From assembly GCF_028656955.1 (NCBI RefSeq), contig NZ_JAMDGY010000017.1:52280-116279 (forward strand): a DNA stretch of 64,000 bases, read 5' to 3'. The position numbers and the translations under genes are program-made. The notes below the pieces were generated by a model, which was given only the letters and a program-made list of their open reading frames with translations, was not told where the DNA came from and searched no databases. How positions within the stretch are numbered: position 1 is the first letter of the stretch; every line of letters begins with the position of its first letter. Shown piece after piece: positions 17,824 through 26,980 of the stretch. The stretch is from Pseudomonas fontis. Lineage in GTDB: Bacteria > Pseudomonadota > Gammaproteobacteria > Pseudomonadales > Pseudomonadaceae.

Positions 17824-17868
17824 GAGACTCCTTAAACGTCCCACCGCGCACTCCTGAGGCACGCCACG

Positions 17869-20800
17869 ATGAGCCCAGTCAAAGGCACTGTCCTGACCCA
17901 GTTGCTGATCCTTGTCACCACCTTGTTCGGCCTGGAATCCTTCGCCGAAGCCGCCGTGCGCTGCGAGCGCACCCTGGTTGCCAATATCGTCGCGCTCGAC
18001 CAGCCGATGATGTTCAACCGCCTCGGCGCACAGAACCCCAACGGCATGATGTTCGCCCTGCGCCGCGACGTGGTCGACACGCGCAACGTGCCGCTGAGCA
18101 AGGGCGGCGCCGCCGTCCCCGGCAAAGTCTCGCTGCGCCCCGACAAGCGCCCACGGCCCCTGGTGCTGCGGGTGGCGGCAGGCGACTGCCTGACCATCAA
18201 CCTGCAGAACCTGTTGGCCTACCAGGCCAACCCGAACAAGCACCTGACCGACGAAGCACTGGAATCAGTGGTCGACGACCAGGTCACTGACCGCCACGTC
18301 GGCTTCCAGGTCAACGGCCTGCAAGCAGTGAACGGTATCCAGGACATTGCCGCCTTCACCGGGCGCAACGGCAACTTCCTCGTCGCCCCCGGCAACACCC
18401 GCTCCTACACCTTGTTTGCCGAGCGTGAAGGGGCTTTTGCGGCGACCAGCAAGGGCGCAACGTTCGGCGGCGAAGGCGGTGCCGGCAACGTCGCCAACGG
18501 CCTGTTCGGCCAGGTGATCGTCACCCCCAAGGCCGGGCGCACCTACCGCAATACCCTGACCGAAGAAGAGATGCGCCTGAGCACCACTGGCCGCGCCCCC
18601 ACCGGGCAACCCGTGGTCGACTACCAGGCCCGTTACCCGCAGCGCGAGCCGTGGATCACTGAAGGCAAGGCGGGCATGCCGATCCTGGCGATGGTCGAAG
18701 GCAGCGAAATCATCTCCAGTGAAGCCGACGCGATTGTCATGGGCCCCAACACCGATGGCAGCTTCCCGCCGTCGACCTACCCGCTGGAGAGCATCGGCAA
18801 GCGCAACCCGGCGCTGCCCAACCGGCTGGAGCCGTTTCGCGATTTCGCCTCGATCTTCACCGATGAAGCCGCTGTCAGCCAGGCGTTCCCCGGCTATTGG
18901 GCCGACCCGGTGATGGGCCATGTGCTGGAGCCGGCGCGCGATTCGTTCATGATCAACTATGGCTCCGGTGGCATGGGCGCCGAAGTGGTGGCCAACCGCC
19001 TGGGCGTGGGGCCGATGCACGACTGCCTGTCGTGCGCCTATGAAGAGTTTTTCCTCAGCTCGCACACCGTGGGCGATGTGGCGATGCTGGTGGACGTGCC
19101 GGCCAACGTCGGCCTGGAGAACATCCGCCCCGGCGAAGTGCCGGACCGCAAGGACGTCGGGGTCAAGGCCAGCATGGCGCTGTACCCCTCGGAGCCGGCC
19201 AACGTCAACCACAGCTACATTGGCGACTTCGTCAAATTCCGCAACAGCCACAATGGCCACGAGCAGCATATCTTCCACCTGCACGGGCATCAGTGGCTGT
19301 TCAACCCCAATGACGACAACTCCGACTATGTCGACGCCCAGGGCATCGGCCCAGGCGTTGGCTACACCTACGAAATCGCCAATGGCGGCTCGGGCAACCG
19401 CAACCGGGTAGCCGGTGACGCCATCTATCACTGCCACTTCTACCCGCACTTTGCCCAGGGCATGTGGAGCATGTGGCGGGTGCACGATGTGTTCGAGGAA
19501 GGCACCCGGCTGGAGGTGTCCGAGCAGGGTAACGATGGCTACCACACCCAGCCTTGGGCCTTGCGCAGCGGCAAGCCGGTGCCTGGTGCACGGGCCTTGC
19601 CCGATGGCGAGATCATCGCCGGCACCCCGATCCCGGCCATCGTGCCGCTGCCTGGCAAGGCCATGGCGCCGATGCCGGGCAAGGTCGCGGTAATCCCGAA
19701 AATGGCTGAAACCCTGGTCGCCGAGAACGACGATGACGATGAACAAGAGGAGGGTGACGACGACAGTGGCCACCACAACGAGGGCGGCTTGCAGGCCATC
19801 GGTTCGGTGGTATTGGTAGACCGCAGCGACACCAACCGCAACGCCGATGGCACCCTGAAAAACCCTGGCTATCCGTTCTGGATCGGCGGCATGGAAAGCA
19901 CCGTCGGCCAACGCCCGCCAACCCCGCCACTGGACATGCTCGCCCCGGAGCAGGCACGCAGCCTGCGCGACAGCGGCAAGGCGCTGTGGGCCAACCTCGA
20001 CCCGGCCCAGGTCGGCGGCTGGGACGGCGGCCTGCCGCGCCATGCGCTGGACGGCGTGGCGGCCGGCGGTGAAGCAATCACCACCACCACCGCACTCGAT
20101 TTCTCCAAGCAGATTATCCGCGCCAAGCCGGTGTACATGCCCGAAGAGGGCACCGAGGTGGAGCAGGCGGCGATGGTCTACCACTCGAAGCTTGAGCACC
20201 CCAGCTACGCGCTGCTGCCCGGCAACCAGCTGGTGGCGCGCAACTTCCGCACCAATGGCGCCTTGCCGGTGGCGGGCGCACCGTATTACGAACCCTGCAT
20301 GGACGACCGCGCCAAGCGCCTGACCCAGGCCGCCGGCACCGGCGAGTTCCACAGCGGCGAGCGCATGGACGGCATGAGCTTTACCGGCGCCTCGCCGTTC
20401 ACTGCTGATCGTCCGCGCATCTACAAAGGCGCGAACATCCAGTTCGACGCGGTGTACAACAAGGTCGGCTACCACTTCCCGCAAGCGCGGATCATCAGCC
20501 TCTGGGAAGACGCCTGGGCGGTGATCAACAAGCAGCGCCCACCTGAGCCGCTGGTGATGCGCATGAACACCTTCGATTGCGTGATGTACCAGCACACCAA
20601 CCTGATCCCCTCGTACTACGAGATGGACGACTACCAGGTGCGCACCCCCACCGACGTGATCGGCCAGCATATCCACCTGCCCAAGTGGGACCTGACCGCC
20701 GCCGATGGCTCGTCCAATGGCTGGAACTACGAGGACGGCATTCTCTCGCCCGGCACCGTGGTCGAGCGTATCGATGCCATCCGCGAGTACAACCAATGCA

Positions 20801-23676
20801 CCGCCAGCGACCCGCGTGAAGGCACGCCGGCCTGTCCGGTGGCCAAGGCCCACCCGTACTTCGGACGCTACGGCCGCGCCGACTGGATGGGTGCGCGCAC
20901 TGCCATGCAGCGCTGGTTCACCGACCCGGTGATCAACATCAACAATATCGACCGGGGCCTGGGCACCATCTTCACCCACGACCACCTTGGCCCATCGACC
21001 CACCAGCAACTGGGCCTGTACGCCACCGTGCTGGCCGAGCCGGCCGGTTCCACCTGGTACCACGCCGAGACGGGCGAGCAGCTGTACAACCCGGCCTTGC
21101 GCCAGGATGGCGGCCCGACCTCGTGGCAGGCGGTGATCGCTGCCGGTGACCTGGACAACGACGGCAAGAACGACAGCTACCGCGAGTTCTTCCTGGAGTT
21201 CTCCGACTTCCAGCATGCCTATGAAGCGGGCGTGTACGTGGGCGCCGGGCCAGACGGCAAGCCGAATGCGCAAGCCTACCCGGCCACCGCCGAAAGCTTC
21301 CGCTTCGCCATCAACCCGCCCGTGCGGCAGATGGCCTCCAACCTGCTTGAAGCGGTCGTCGAGTCGCGTGGCGGGCTGGCGCCCGGCTGCCCGACCCGGC
21401 CATGCCCGCAAGCGATCTCGGTGGATGACCCCGGCATGTTCGTCGTCAACTACCGCAACGAGCCATTGGGCCTGCGTATCTACGACCCGAACCGCACGGC
21501 GCCGGATGGCAAGCGCGGGATGCAGGCCGACGGCCTGCCGGGTGACCTGGCCTTCGCCATGCAAAGCCGCACCGACCGGGTGATCCCTGCGATGAACCTG
21601 GCGCCGTCGGCGATAACCTCGGCAGTCGGGCCTACCGGTGGCACCACGCTGTTCCCGCCGCACATCAACAAGGGCGGCAGCGAGCCGGGTGACCCGTTCA
21701 CCCCGATGCTGCGGACCTATTCAGGTGACAACGTGCGCTTGCGCATGCACGCCGGTGGTCATGAAGAGGAACACAACGTGACCCTGCACGGGGTGAAATG
21801 GCTGCAAAGCGGTTCGGGCTTCGGCAGCAGCTCCAACTCGGGCTGGAAGGCCTCGCAGATGGTCGGCATCTCCGAACAGCTGGGCTTCATGGCACCCGTG
21901 GCGATGATCTCCAGTTCCGCGACCACCACCGGTGACTACATGTACTCGCTGGACGCCTCGCTGGAAGGCTACTGGAACGGGGTCTGGGGGGTGATGCGCA
22001 ACTACACCGCCAGCCGCAGCGACCTGTTCGCGCTGCCGAACAACCCCAAGCCGATGGCCGCGCGCAACACCGTGGCATTCGACGGGATCTGCCCACGCTA
22101 CACCGCCAACCCGAACGGCATTGGCACCCGGCCTACCGTGCAGCGCAACTATGAAGTGGTCGCGGCGCTGGCCAATGACATTCTCGGCAACTCGCTGAAC
22201 GTCAGCCTGACCGACCCGGGCGGTATCGGCCAGCACGTCGGCGGCCCGCTCAAGGCCAATGGCGGCACCCTGGTGTACAACAGCCGCGCCACCAATATCG
22301 CGCAGGTGACGGTGGTGGACGAAGAGGATGGCGAGGTGTTCACCCTCGGTGGCCACAGCGGCCCGCTGCATGACCCGACCGCGATCCTCTATGTGCGCAA
22401 GGCCGACCTCGACCCGGTCAGCGGCAAGCTCAAGGCCGGTGTACCCATCGAGCCACTGGTGCTGCGCGCCGGTGCCGGCGACTGCATCAACGTGACCCTG
22501 GAAAACCGTCTGCCGGTGGTGATGCCTGACCTGGCCAGCACCGCCGTGATGCAGAACGTGGTCAAGCGTGATCGCAACGGCGGCGAAGGCTCCACGGCAT
22601 TCAACAACAACCTGATGCGCCCCTCCAGCCATGTCGGGCTGCACGCCCAACTGCTGGCCTACGACATCACCAAGTCGGACGGCGTCAACGTCGGCCAGAA
22701 CCCGGTGCAGACTGTACCGCCACGCGCTGGCAACAGCGGCGCCTACCCGAACAAGGTGTTCCAGTACTACGCCGGGCACCTGGAGCGTGAAGGCAAGCCG
22801 GTGCTGCAACTGGGCCGCAGTGTCGACAACATCAACACCACGGCCATCGAATTCGGCGGCCTCAACCTGACCCCGGCAGACCTGATCAAGCAGCCGCAGA
22901 AAGGCCTGGTGGGTGCCATGAGCATCCTGCCGCAAGCCGCCACCTGGACCGAAGACGGCGCCAGCCGCGCCTCGGCCACCGTGCAAGCGAGCGGGCAGAC
23001 CGCCTACCGCGACTTCGTCACGGTCTGGCAGCGCGCGGTGAACATGCGCTGGGCGGACGGCCGGCCGGTAGAAGGCATCGGCACCGAAGGCAATGGTGTG
23101 CCGGGCGACCCGAAAGACAACTCCGGCATGAGCATCAACTACAAGTCCGAGCCGCTGTGGTTCCGCTTCGGCCTGCCGCCGGATGCGCCGTTCGGCCATG
23201 CCGACGGCCATGGCCTGGCCGATGTGCCAAACGCCCATATGGCCTACAGCAACAGCCTGGTCGGTGGCGACCCGCAAACGCCGGTGCTCTGGGCCAAGCC
23301 CGGGCAGCCGTTCCGTACCCACGTGCTGATGCCCAGCGGCGGTAGCCGAGGGGTGACCTACCAGCTCGACGGGCACCTGTGGCCGCTGCATGCCTACCAG
23401 GCGGAGAAGTCCGACACCGGTGGCTACCCGATGAGCCAGCCGGGGATCGGTTCGGTGCGCTTTGGCTACAACCCGCAAGCGATGTACATCGGCGCCCAGG
23501 AGAGCGTATTGCCGGCCGCGCACTTCAGTTTCATGCACCCGAGCGCCGGGGGCGGCAATGCGGTCCTGGGGGACTACCTGTTCCGCGACTATGCCGCCTA
23601 CGGCAACGTCTCTGGGCTGTGGGGGATCTTGCGGGTCACCAATGAAGCACCACCGGCAACGCCACCAGCGCAGTAA
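17869..23676 (+). CDS. mnxG: Giant MnxG-like multicopper oxidase, putative Mn(II) oxidase
   Basis: 1935 aa, many times larger than laccases and close in architecture to MnxG Mn(II) oxidase of P. putida GB-1. A signal peptide (residues 1-29, ending SFAEA) sends it to the periplasm. Multiple cupredoxin domains are visible. Copper-site motifs: HGH at 472-474 (HLHGHQWLF), HCH at 521-523 in YHCHFYPHFAQGMW (type 1/type 3 linker), HDH at 1037-1039 followed by STHQQLGLY, and H1302/H1307 in EEEHNVTLHG. Residues 619-640 are an Asp/Glu-rich run ending in His-His. It is expected to take electrons from Mn(II) and pass them to O2 and to be moved to the cell surface by the adjacent T2SS. GAGG precedes the ATG. 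Substrate is inferred from family and context. Confidence 0.9.
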   Translation: MSPVKGTVLTQLLILVTTLFGLESFAEAAVRCERTLVANIVALDQPMMFNRLGAQNPNGMMFALRRDVVDTRNVPLSKGGAAVPGKVSLRPDKRPRPLVLRVAAGDCLTINLQNLLAYQANPNKHLTDEALESVVDDQVTDRHVGFQVNGLQAVNGIQDIAAFTGRNGNFLVAPGNTRSYTLFAEREGAFAATSKGATFGGEGGAGNVANGLFGQVIVTPKAGRTYRNTLTEEEMRLSTTGRAPTGQPVVDYQARYPQREPWITEGKAGMPILAMVEGSEIISSEADAIVMGPNTDGSFPPSTYPLESIGKRNPALPNRLEPFRDFASIFTDEAAVSQAFPGYWADPVMGHVLEPARDSFMINYGSGGMGAEVVANRLGVGPMHDCLSCAYEEFFLSSHTVGDVAMLVDVPANVGLENIRPGEVPDRKDVGVKASMALYPSEPANVNHSYIGDFVKFRNSHNGHEQHIFHLHGHQWLFNPNDDNSDYVDAQGIGPGVGYTYEIANGGSGNRNRVAGDAIYHCHFYPHFAQGMWSMWRVHDVFEEGTRLEVSEQGNDGYHTQPWALRSGKPVPGARALPDGEIIAGTPIPAIVPLPGKAMAPMPGKVAVIPKMAETLVAENDDDDEQEEGDDDSGHHNEGGLQAIGSVVLVDRSDTNRNADGTLKNPGYPFWIGGMESTVGQRPPTPPLDMLAPEQARSLRDSGKALWANLDPAQVGGWDGGLPRHALDGVAAGGEAITTTTALDFSKQIIRAKPVYMPEEGTEVEQAAMVYHSKLEHPSYALLPGNQLVARNFRTNGALPVAGAPYYEPCMDDRAKRLTQAAGTGEFHSGERMDGMSFTGASPFTADRPRIYKGANIQFDAVYNKVGYHFPQARIISLWEDAWAVINKQRPPEPLVMRMNTFDCVMYQHTNLIPSYYEMDDYQVRTPTDVIGQHIHLPKWDLTAADGSSNGWNYEDGILSPGTVVERIDAIREYNQCTASDPREGTPACPVAKAHPYFGRYGRADWMGARTAMQRWFTDPVININNIDRGLGTIFTHDHLGPSTHQQLGLYATVLAEPAGSTWYHAETGEQLYNPALRQDGGPTSWQAVIAAGDLDNDGKNDSYREFFLEFSDFQHAYEAGVYVGAGPDGKPNAQAYPATAESFRFAINPPVRQMASNLLEAVVESRGGLAPGCPTRPCPQAISVDDPGMFVVNYRNEPLGLRIYDPNRTAPDGKRGMQADGLPGDLAFAMQSRTDRVIPAMNLAPSAITSAVGPTGGTTLFPPHINKGGSEPGDPFTPMLRTYSGDNVRLRMHAGGHEEEHNVTLHGVKWLQSGSGFGSSSNSGWKASQMVGISEQLGFMAPVAMISSSATTTGDYMYSLDASLEGYWNGVWGVMRNYTASRSDLFALPNNPKPMAARNTVAFDGICPRYTANPNGIGTRPTVQRNYEVVAALANDILGNSLNVSLTDPGGIGQHVGGPLKANGGTLVYNSRATNIAQVTVVDEEDGEVFTLGGHSGPLHDPTAILYVRKADLDPVSGKLKAGVPIEPLVLRAGAGDCINVTLENRLPVVMPDLASTAVMQNVVKRDRNGGEGSTAFNNNLMRPSSHVGLHAQLLAYDITKSDGVNVGQNPVQTVPPRAGNSGAYPNKVFQYYAGHLEREGKPVLQLGRSVDNINTTAIEFGGLNLTPADLIKQPQKGLVGAMSILPQAATWTEDGASRASATVQASGQTAYRDFVTVWQRAVNMRWADGRPVEGIGTEGNGVPGDPKDNSGMSINYKSEPLWFRFGLPPDAPFGHADGHGLADVPNAHMAYSNSLVGGDPQTPVLWAKPGQPFRTHVLMPSGGSRGVTYQLDGHLWPLHAYQAEKSDTGGYPMSQPGIGSVRFGYNPQAMYIGAQESVLPAAHFSFMHPSAGGGNAVLGDYLFRDYAAYGNVSGLWGILRVTNEAPPATPPAQ

Positions 23677-23694
23677 AAGGGAAGGGGACGCGCC

Positions 23695-25641
23695 ATGATC
23701 AAGAAGAATCGACCGCTGTACCTGGGCATGCTCACTGGCGTGCTGTTGATGGGCCTGGGGGTGGCTTATGAAAGCCTCTGGTGTGACCCTCGTGATGCGC
23801 TGACGCAGGCACAGCCCGAGGCGGCCCATCGCCTGAGCCGCGACGGCATTACCGTGGAGTTCGAAGCCCGGCCCCTGGCCGGAAACCAGGAACTGGTCGA
23901 GGGCGGCTATGCCAATGTGCTGTTCCGGGTCACCGAGCAGAATTCGGGGCAGCCGTTGTCCGGGGTATCACCGGGCGCCTGGATCGACCCGGCGCTGACC
24001 GGCGATGCTGCCAAGGACCGCGACAAGAGCTGCAAGGCGCGGGTGGCGTTGTTCCTCAAAAGCAGCATCGGCGCGCGGCCACTGCTGGACCTCAACAGCT
24101 ACTTCCTGCTGGTGCTGAACAAGGACGCCAGCCTGACAGTGATCGACCCGTCGGTGTCGGTGGGCGGCGTCACCAGCACCCTGGCGCGCATCGAGCTGAG
24201 CGCCCCGGCGATGGACTGGGTAGCCAGCCGCGATGACAAGCAGGTGTACCTGTCGCTGCCCGAGGTGGGCAAGGTGGCGTTGGTTGATACCGCGACCTTC
24301 CAGCACGTCGCCGACCTGCCCGCAGGCCGCCAGCCGGTGCGCGTGGCGCTGCAACCGGACCAGCGCCTGTTGTGGGTGGGCAACAATGCCAGTGATGACG
24401 CCCACAGCGGCGTGACCGCCATCGACACGCAAAGCCGCACTCCGGTGAAGTTCTTCGCCACGGGCGGCGGCCATCATGAAATCGCCTTCAGCGAAGACTC
24501 GCGCTACGTGTTCGTCAGCAACCGCGACAGCGGCACGCTCAGCGTGATCGACAGCGCCGAGCTGAAACAGGTGCAGTCGCTCAAGGTCGGGCCGCACCCG
24601 TTGTCGGTCGCCTACTCGGCGCTGTCACAGGCGGTGTATGTGGCCGATGGGCGTGATGGCAGCATCAGCGTGATCGATGCCCGCAGCCATACCCTGCGCA
24701 AGCGCATCCAGGCCCAGCAAGGGCTGGGGCCGATGCGCTTCAGCCAGGACGGGCGTTTCGGCATCGTCCTCAATACCCTGGAAAATCGCGCGGTGGTGAT
24801 TGACGCCAGCAACGACAGCCTGGTGCACAGCCTTGCAGTGTCTGCCGAGCCGTACCAGGTGACCTTCACCCAGGCCTACGCCTACATTCGCGGGCTGGCT
24901 TCGCCGAAGGTCACCATGATCAACCTGTCGACCCTGGGCCAGGGCCGCCAGCCAATCATCCAGGGCTTTGATGCCGGGCCCGCTGCGCCGCGCCAGGCCG
25001 GCGACCTGCCGCTGGCCCAAGGCCTGACCAGCGCACGCGACGAGAACTCGGTGTTCGTGGTCAACCCGGTGGACAACACCACGTATTTCTATGCCGAGGG
25101 CATGAACGCGCCAATGTCCGGCTACGCCAACCGTGGGCACAGCGCGCGCGCCGCGCTGGTCATCGACCGCAGCCTGCGCGAGGTGACCCCGGGGGTCTAC
25201 AGCTCGACGGTGAAGCTGCCGGCAGCGGGCAATTTCGACGTGGCCTTCCTGCTCAACGAGCCACAGATCATCCACTGCTTCAGCACCCAGGTAGCCGAGT
25301 CGCCGAACGCGCCGCGCCATCAGGTACCGCGTGTGGAGTTTCTCAACGACAAGCCGACGGTGCAGCAGGGCAACCCGTTCGTGGCGCGCTTTCGCCTGGT
25401 CGAAGGCAGCGGCGCACCGCGCCCTGGCGTGCGTGACCTGTCGTTGCGCTACTTCCTCGCGCCGTCTTCGCGGGCCATGACCAGCGAAGTCAAGGAACTC
25501 GGTGAAGGGTTCTACGAAGCGCCCTTGCAGTTGGCCGAAGCCGGCGCCTGGTACCTGCATGTGCAGGCGCCATCGCTGGGTACCGCGTTTGCCGAAAAAA
25601 ACTACACCAGCCTGCGGGTGCTGCCCGCCAAGGCGCAATAA
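23695..25641 (+). CDS. YncE-like beta-propeller protein with N-terminal membrane anchor
   Basis: 648 aa. A single N-terminal hydrophobic segment (about 8-26) is an uncleaved anchor or signal. Residues 130-400 carry YVTN-type propeller blades with repeated units such as YVFVSNRDSGTLSVID and AVYVADGRDGSISVID. The C-terminal 150 residues (from about 490) look like two Ig or FixH-like beta domains. No heme motif is seen. It starts 18 bp after mnxG behind AAGGGGA, so it is cotranscribed. A role as partner or maturation factor of the oxidase is inferred from position only. Confidence 0.82.
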   Translation: MIKKNRPLYLGMLTGVLLMGLGVAYESLWCDPRDALTQAQPEAAHRLSRDGITVEFEARPLAGNQELVEGGYANVLFRVTEQNSGQPLSGVSPGAWIDPALTGDAAKDRDKSCKARVALFLKSSIGARPLLDLNSYFLLVLNKDASLTVIDPSVSVGGVTSTLARIELSAPAMDWVASRDDKQVYLSLPEVGKVALVDTATFQHVADLPAGRQPVRVALQPDQRLLWVGNNASDDAHSGVTAIDTQSRTPVKFFATGGGHHEIAFSEDSRYVFVSNRDSGTLSVIDSAELKQVQSLKVGPHPLSVAYSALSQAVYVADGRDGSISVIDARSHTLRKRIQAQQGLGPMRFSQDGRFGIVLNTLENRAVVIDASNDSLVHSLAVSAEPYQVTFTQAYAYIRGLASPKVTMINLSTLGQGRQPIIQGFDAGPAAPRQAGDLPLAQGLTSARDENSVFVVNPVDNTTYFYAEGMNAPMSGYANRGHSARAALVIDRSLREVTPGVYSSTVKLPAAGNFDVAFLLNEPQIIHCFSTQVAESPNAPRHQVPRVEFLNDKPTVQQGNPFVARFRLVEGSGAPRPGVRDLSLRYFLAPSSRAMTSEVKELGEGFYEAPLQLAEAGAWYLHVQAPSLGTAFAEKNYTSLRVLPAKAQ

Positions 25642-25673
25642 CCCAGCCGACGAACCCGTACGAGGAACGCGTG

Positions 25674-26318
25674 ATGAAAGCACAAACCCTTAGCCGACTG
25701 TTCGTCCTGTGCCTGCTTGCCGGGGCGATGAACCTGGCCCAGGCGCATTCCGGCGAGCATGCCGGGCACGAGGCGCCGCCTGCCCGTGCCGAGAAAGCCC
25801 AGGTGCGCTTTGCCGATGTCTCCCTGCTGGACCAGAACGGCATGCCGGTGCGCCTGGAGCAGGATCTGGTCGGCGACAAGCTGGTGGTGATGGGCTTTAT
25901 CTACACCAGTTGCACCACGGTTTGCCCGGTGGTCTCGTCGATCATGGGCAAGGTCCAGCAGCAGTTGGGCGGACGGGTGGGCAGCGAGATCCAGTTGGTA
26001 TCACTGAGCGTCGATCCGCAGCGCGACGACTCCCGGCGCCTGCTCGACTACTCCCGCGCCTTCCAGCACGGGCCGGGCTGGAGCTGGCTGACCGGTACGC
26101 CTTACGCGGTCAGCGAAACCCTCAAGGGTTTGGGCAGTTTCAGCGCCGACCTGGGCAGCCACCCGCCGCTGATCCTGGTGGGCGACGGCCATAGCGGCCA
26201 CTGGACGCGCTTCTATGGCTTCACCGACCCGAACGTGCTGGTCAGCGAGATCAACCGCTTGAGTGCGCGCCGGGTGCACGCCAAGCACACCGCGATTGCC
26301 CAGGAGCAACTGCCATGA
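25674..26318 (+). CDS. SCO1/SenC-type copper chaperone (first copy)
   Basis: 214 aa. ATG 25674 has GAGGA 7 bp upstream; a GTG three bases earlier is less likely. Signal peptide MKAQTLSRLFVLCLLAGAMNLAQA is followed by a His-rich linker (HSGEHAGHE) and the thioredoxin-like SCO domain with the copper ligand pair C80 and C84 in TSCTTVCP and a distal His in GDGHSGHW. SCO proteins deliver copper to cuproenzymes. Cotranscription with the multicopper oxidase suggests it loads that enzyme. Confidence 0.9.
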   Translation: MKAQTLSRLFVLCLLAGAMNLAQAHSGEHAGHEAPPARAEKAQVRFADVSLLDQNGMPVRLEQDLVGDKLVVMGFIYTSCTTVCPVVSSIMGKVQQQLGGRVGSEIQLVSLSVDPQRDDSRRLLDYSRAFQHGPGWSWLTGTPYAVSETLKGLGSFSADLGSHPPLILVGDGHSGHWTRFYGFTDPNVLVSEINRLSARRVHAKHTAIAQEQLP

Positions 26319-26977
26319 GCACGGTCAGCAGCCGGGGGGCGAGCATGAGAACCTTTGATTGGGTGGTGTTGGGCGTGTGCCTGTGGATCCTTGCCTCGGT
26401 GGCGTTTGCCCACGAGGGCCATCAGCCCGCAGCCAATGCCGGGCCGGTGGCGGTGCCGAGTACCCCGGCGGGCGGCACCCGCGATGCGCAAACCTATTTC
26501 ACCGACACCCTGTTGCGCGATCAGAACGGCAACCAAGTGCGCTTCTACAGCGACGTGCTCAAGGACCGCGTGGTGCTGCTCAATGTGATCTTCACCCACT
26601 GCAACGATGCCTGCCCGCTGATCACCCGCAAGTTGAAGGAAGTGCGCGAGGCGATGGGCGAAGCAGCGGCCAGCAAGGTCACCTTCATTTCGCTTACCAG
26701 CGACCCGCTGAATGACTCGCCGGCGGTGCTGAAAAGCTTTGCCCAGAAGCAGGGGGTGGATGGCCCCAATTGGCTGTTCCTGACCGGTGAGCAGGCGCAG
26801 ATCGACCTGGTGCTGGCGCGCCTGGGGCATATGCTGCCCAGCCCCGAGCAGCATTCCACCCAGCTGATTGTCGGTGATGTGGCGGGTAAGCGCTGGAGCA
26901 AGATTCGCCCGGATGCACCGCCCCAGGCGATTGCCCAGCGCCTGACCTTGCTGGCCCAGCCTGTGGCGGGCCTGTAG
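26315..26977 (+). CDS. SCO1/SenC-type copper chaperone (second copy)
   Basis: 220 aa; the ATG at 26315 overlaps the preceding stop (ATGA). An internal start at 26345 (MRTFDWVV) would give a more typical signal peptide (cleavage after SVAFA), so the true N-terminus may be there. A HEGHQ motif follows the signal, and the SCO active site is C96/C100 in THCNDACP. It differs clearly from the first copy, so the pair may have divided roles (copper delivery and thiol reduction). Confidence 0.88.
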   Translation: MSTVSSRGASMRTFDWVVLGVCLWILASVAFAHEGHQPAANAGPVAVPSTPAGGTRDAQTYFTDTLLRDQNGNQVRFYSDVLKDRVVLLNVIFTHCNDACPLITRKLKEVREAMGEAAASKVTFISLTSDPLNDSPAVLKSFAQKQGVDGPNWLFLTGEQAQIDLVLARLGHMLPSPEQHSTQLIVGDVAGKRWSKIRPDAPPQAIAQRLTLLAQPVAGL

Positions 26978-26980
26978 GCC

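Noticed and set aside
18265..21663. 1132-codon open frame on the minus strand inside mnxG
   Set aside because: It is antisense to a frame with signal peptide and copper motifs; high GC at third positions leaves long stop-free antisense frames. The translation is Val/Ala/His/Gln/Arg-rich with no domain.
21721..23829. 702-codon minus-strand frame over the 3' part of mnxG
   Set aside because: Same antisense effect; no signal, no motif, overlaps mnxG and the start of the propeller gene.
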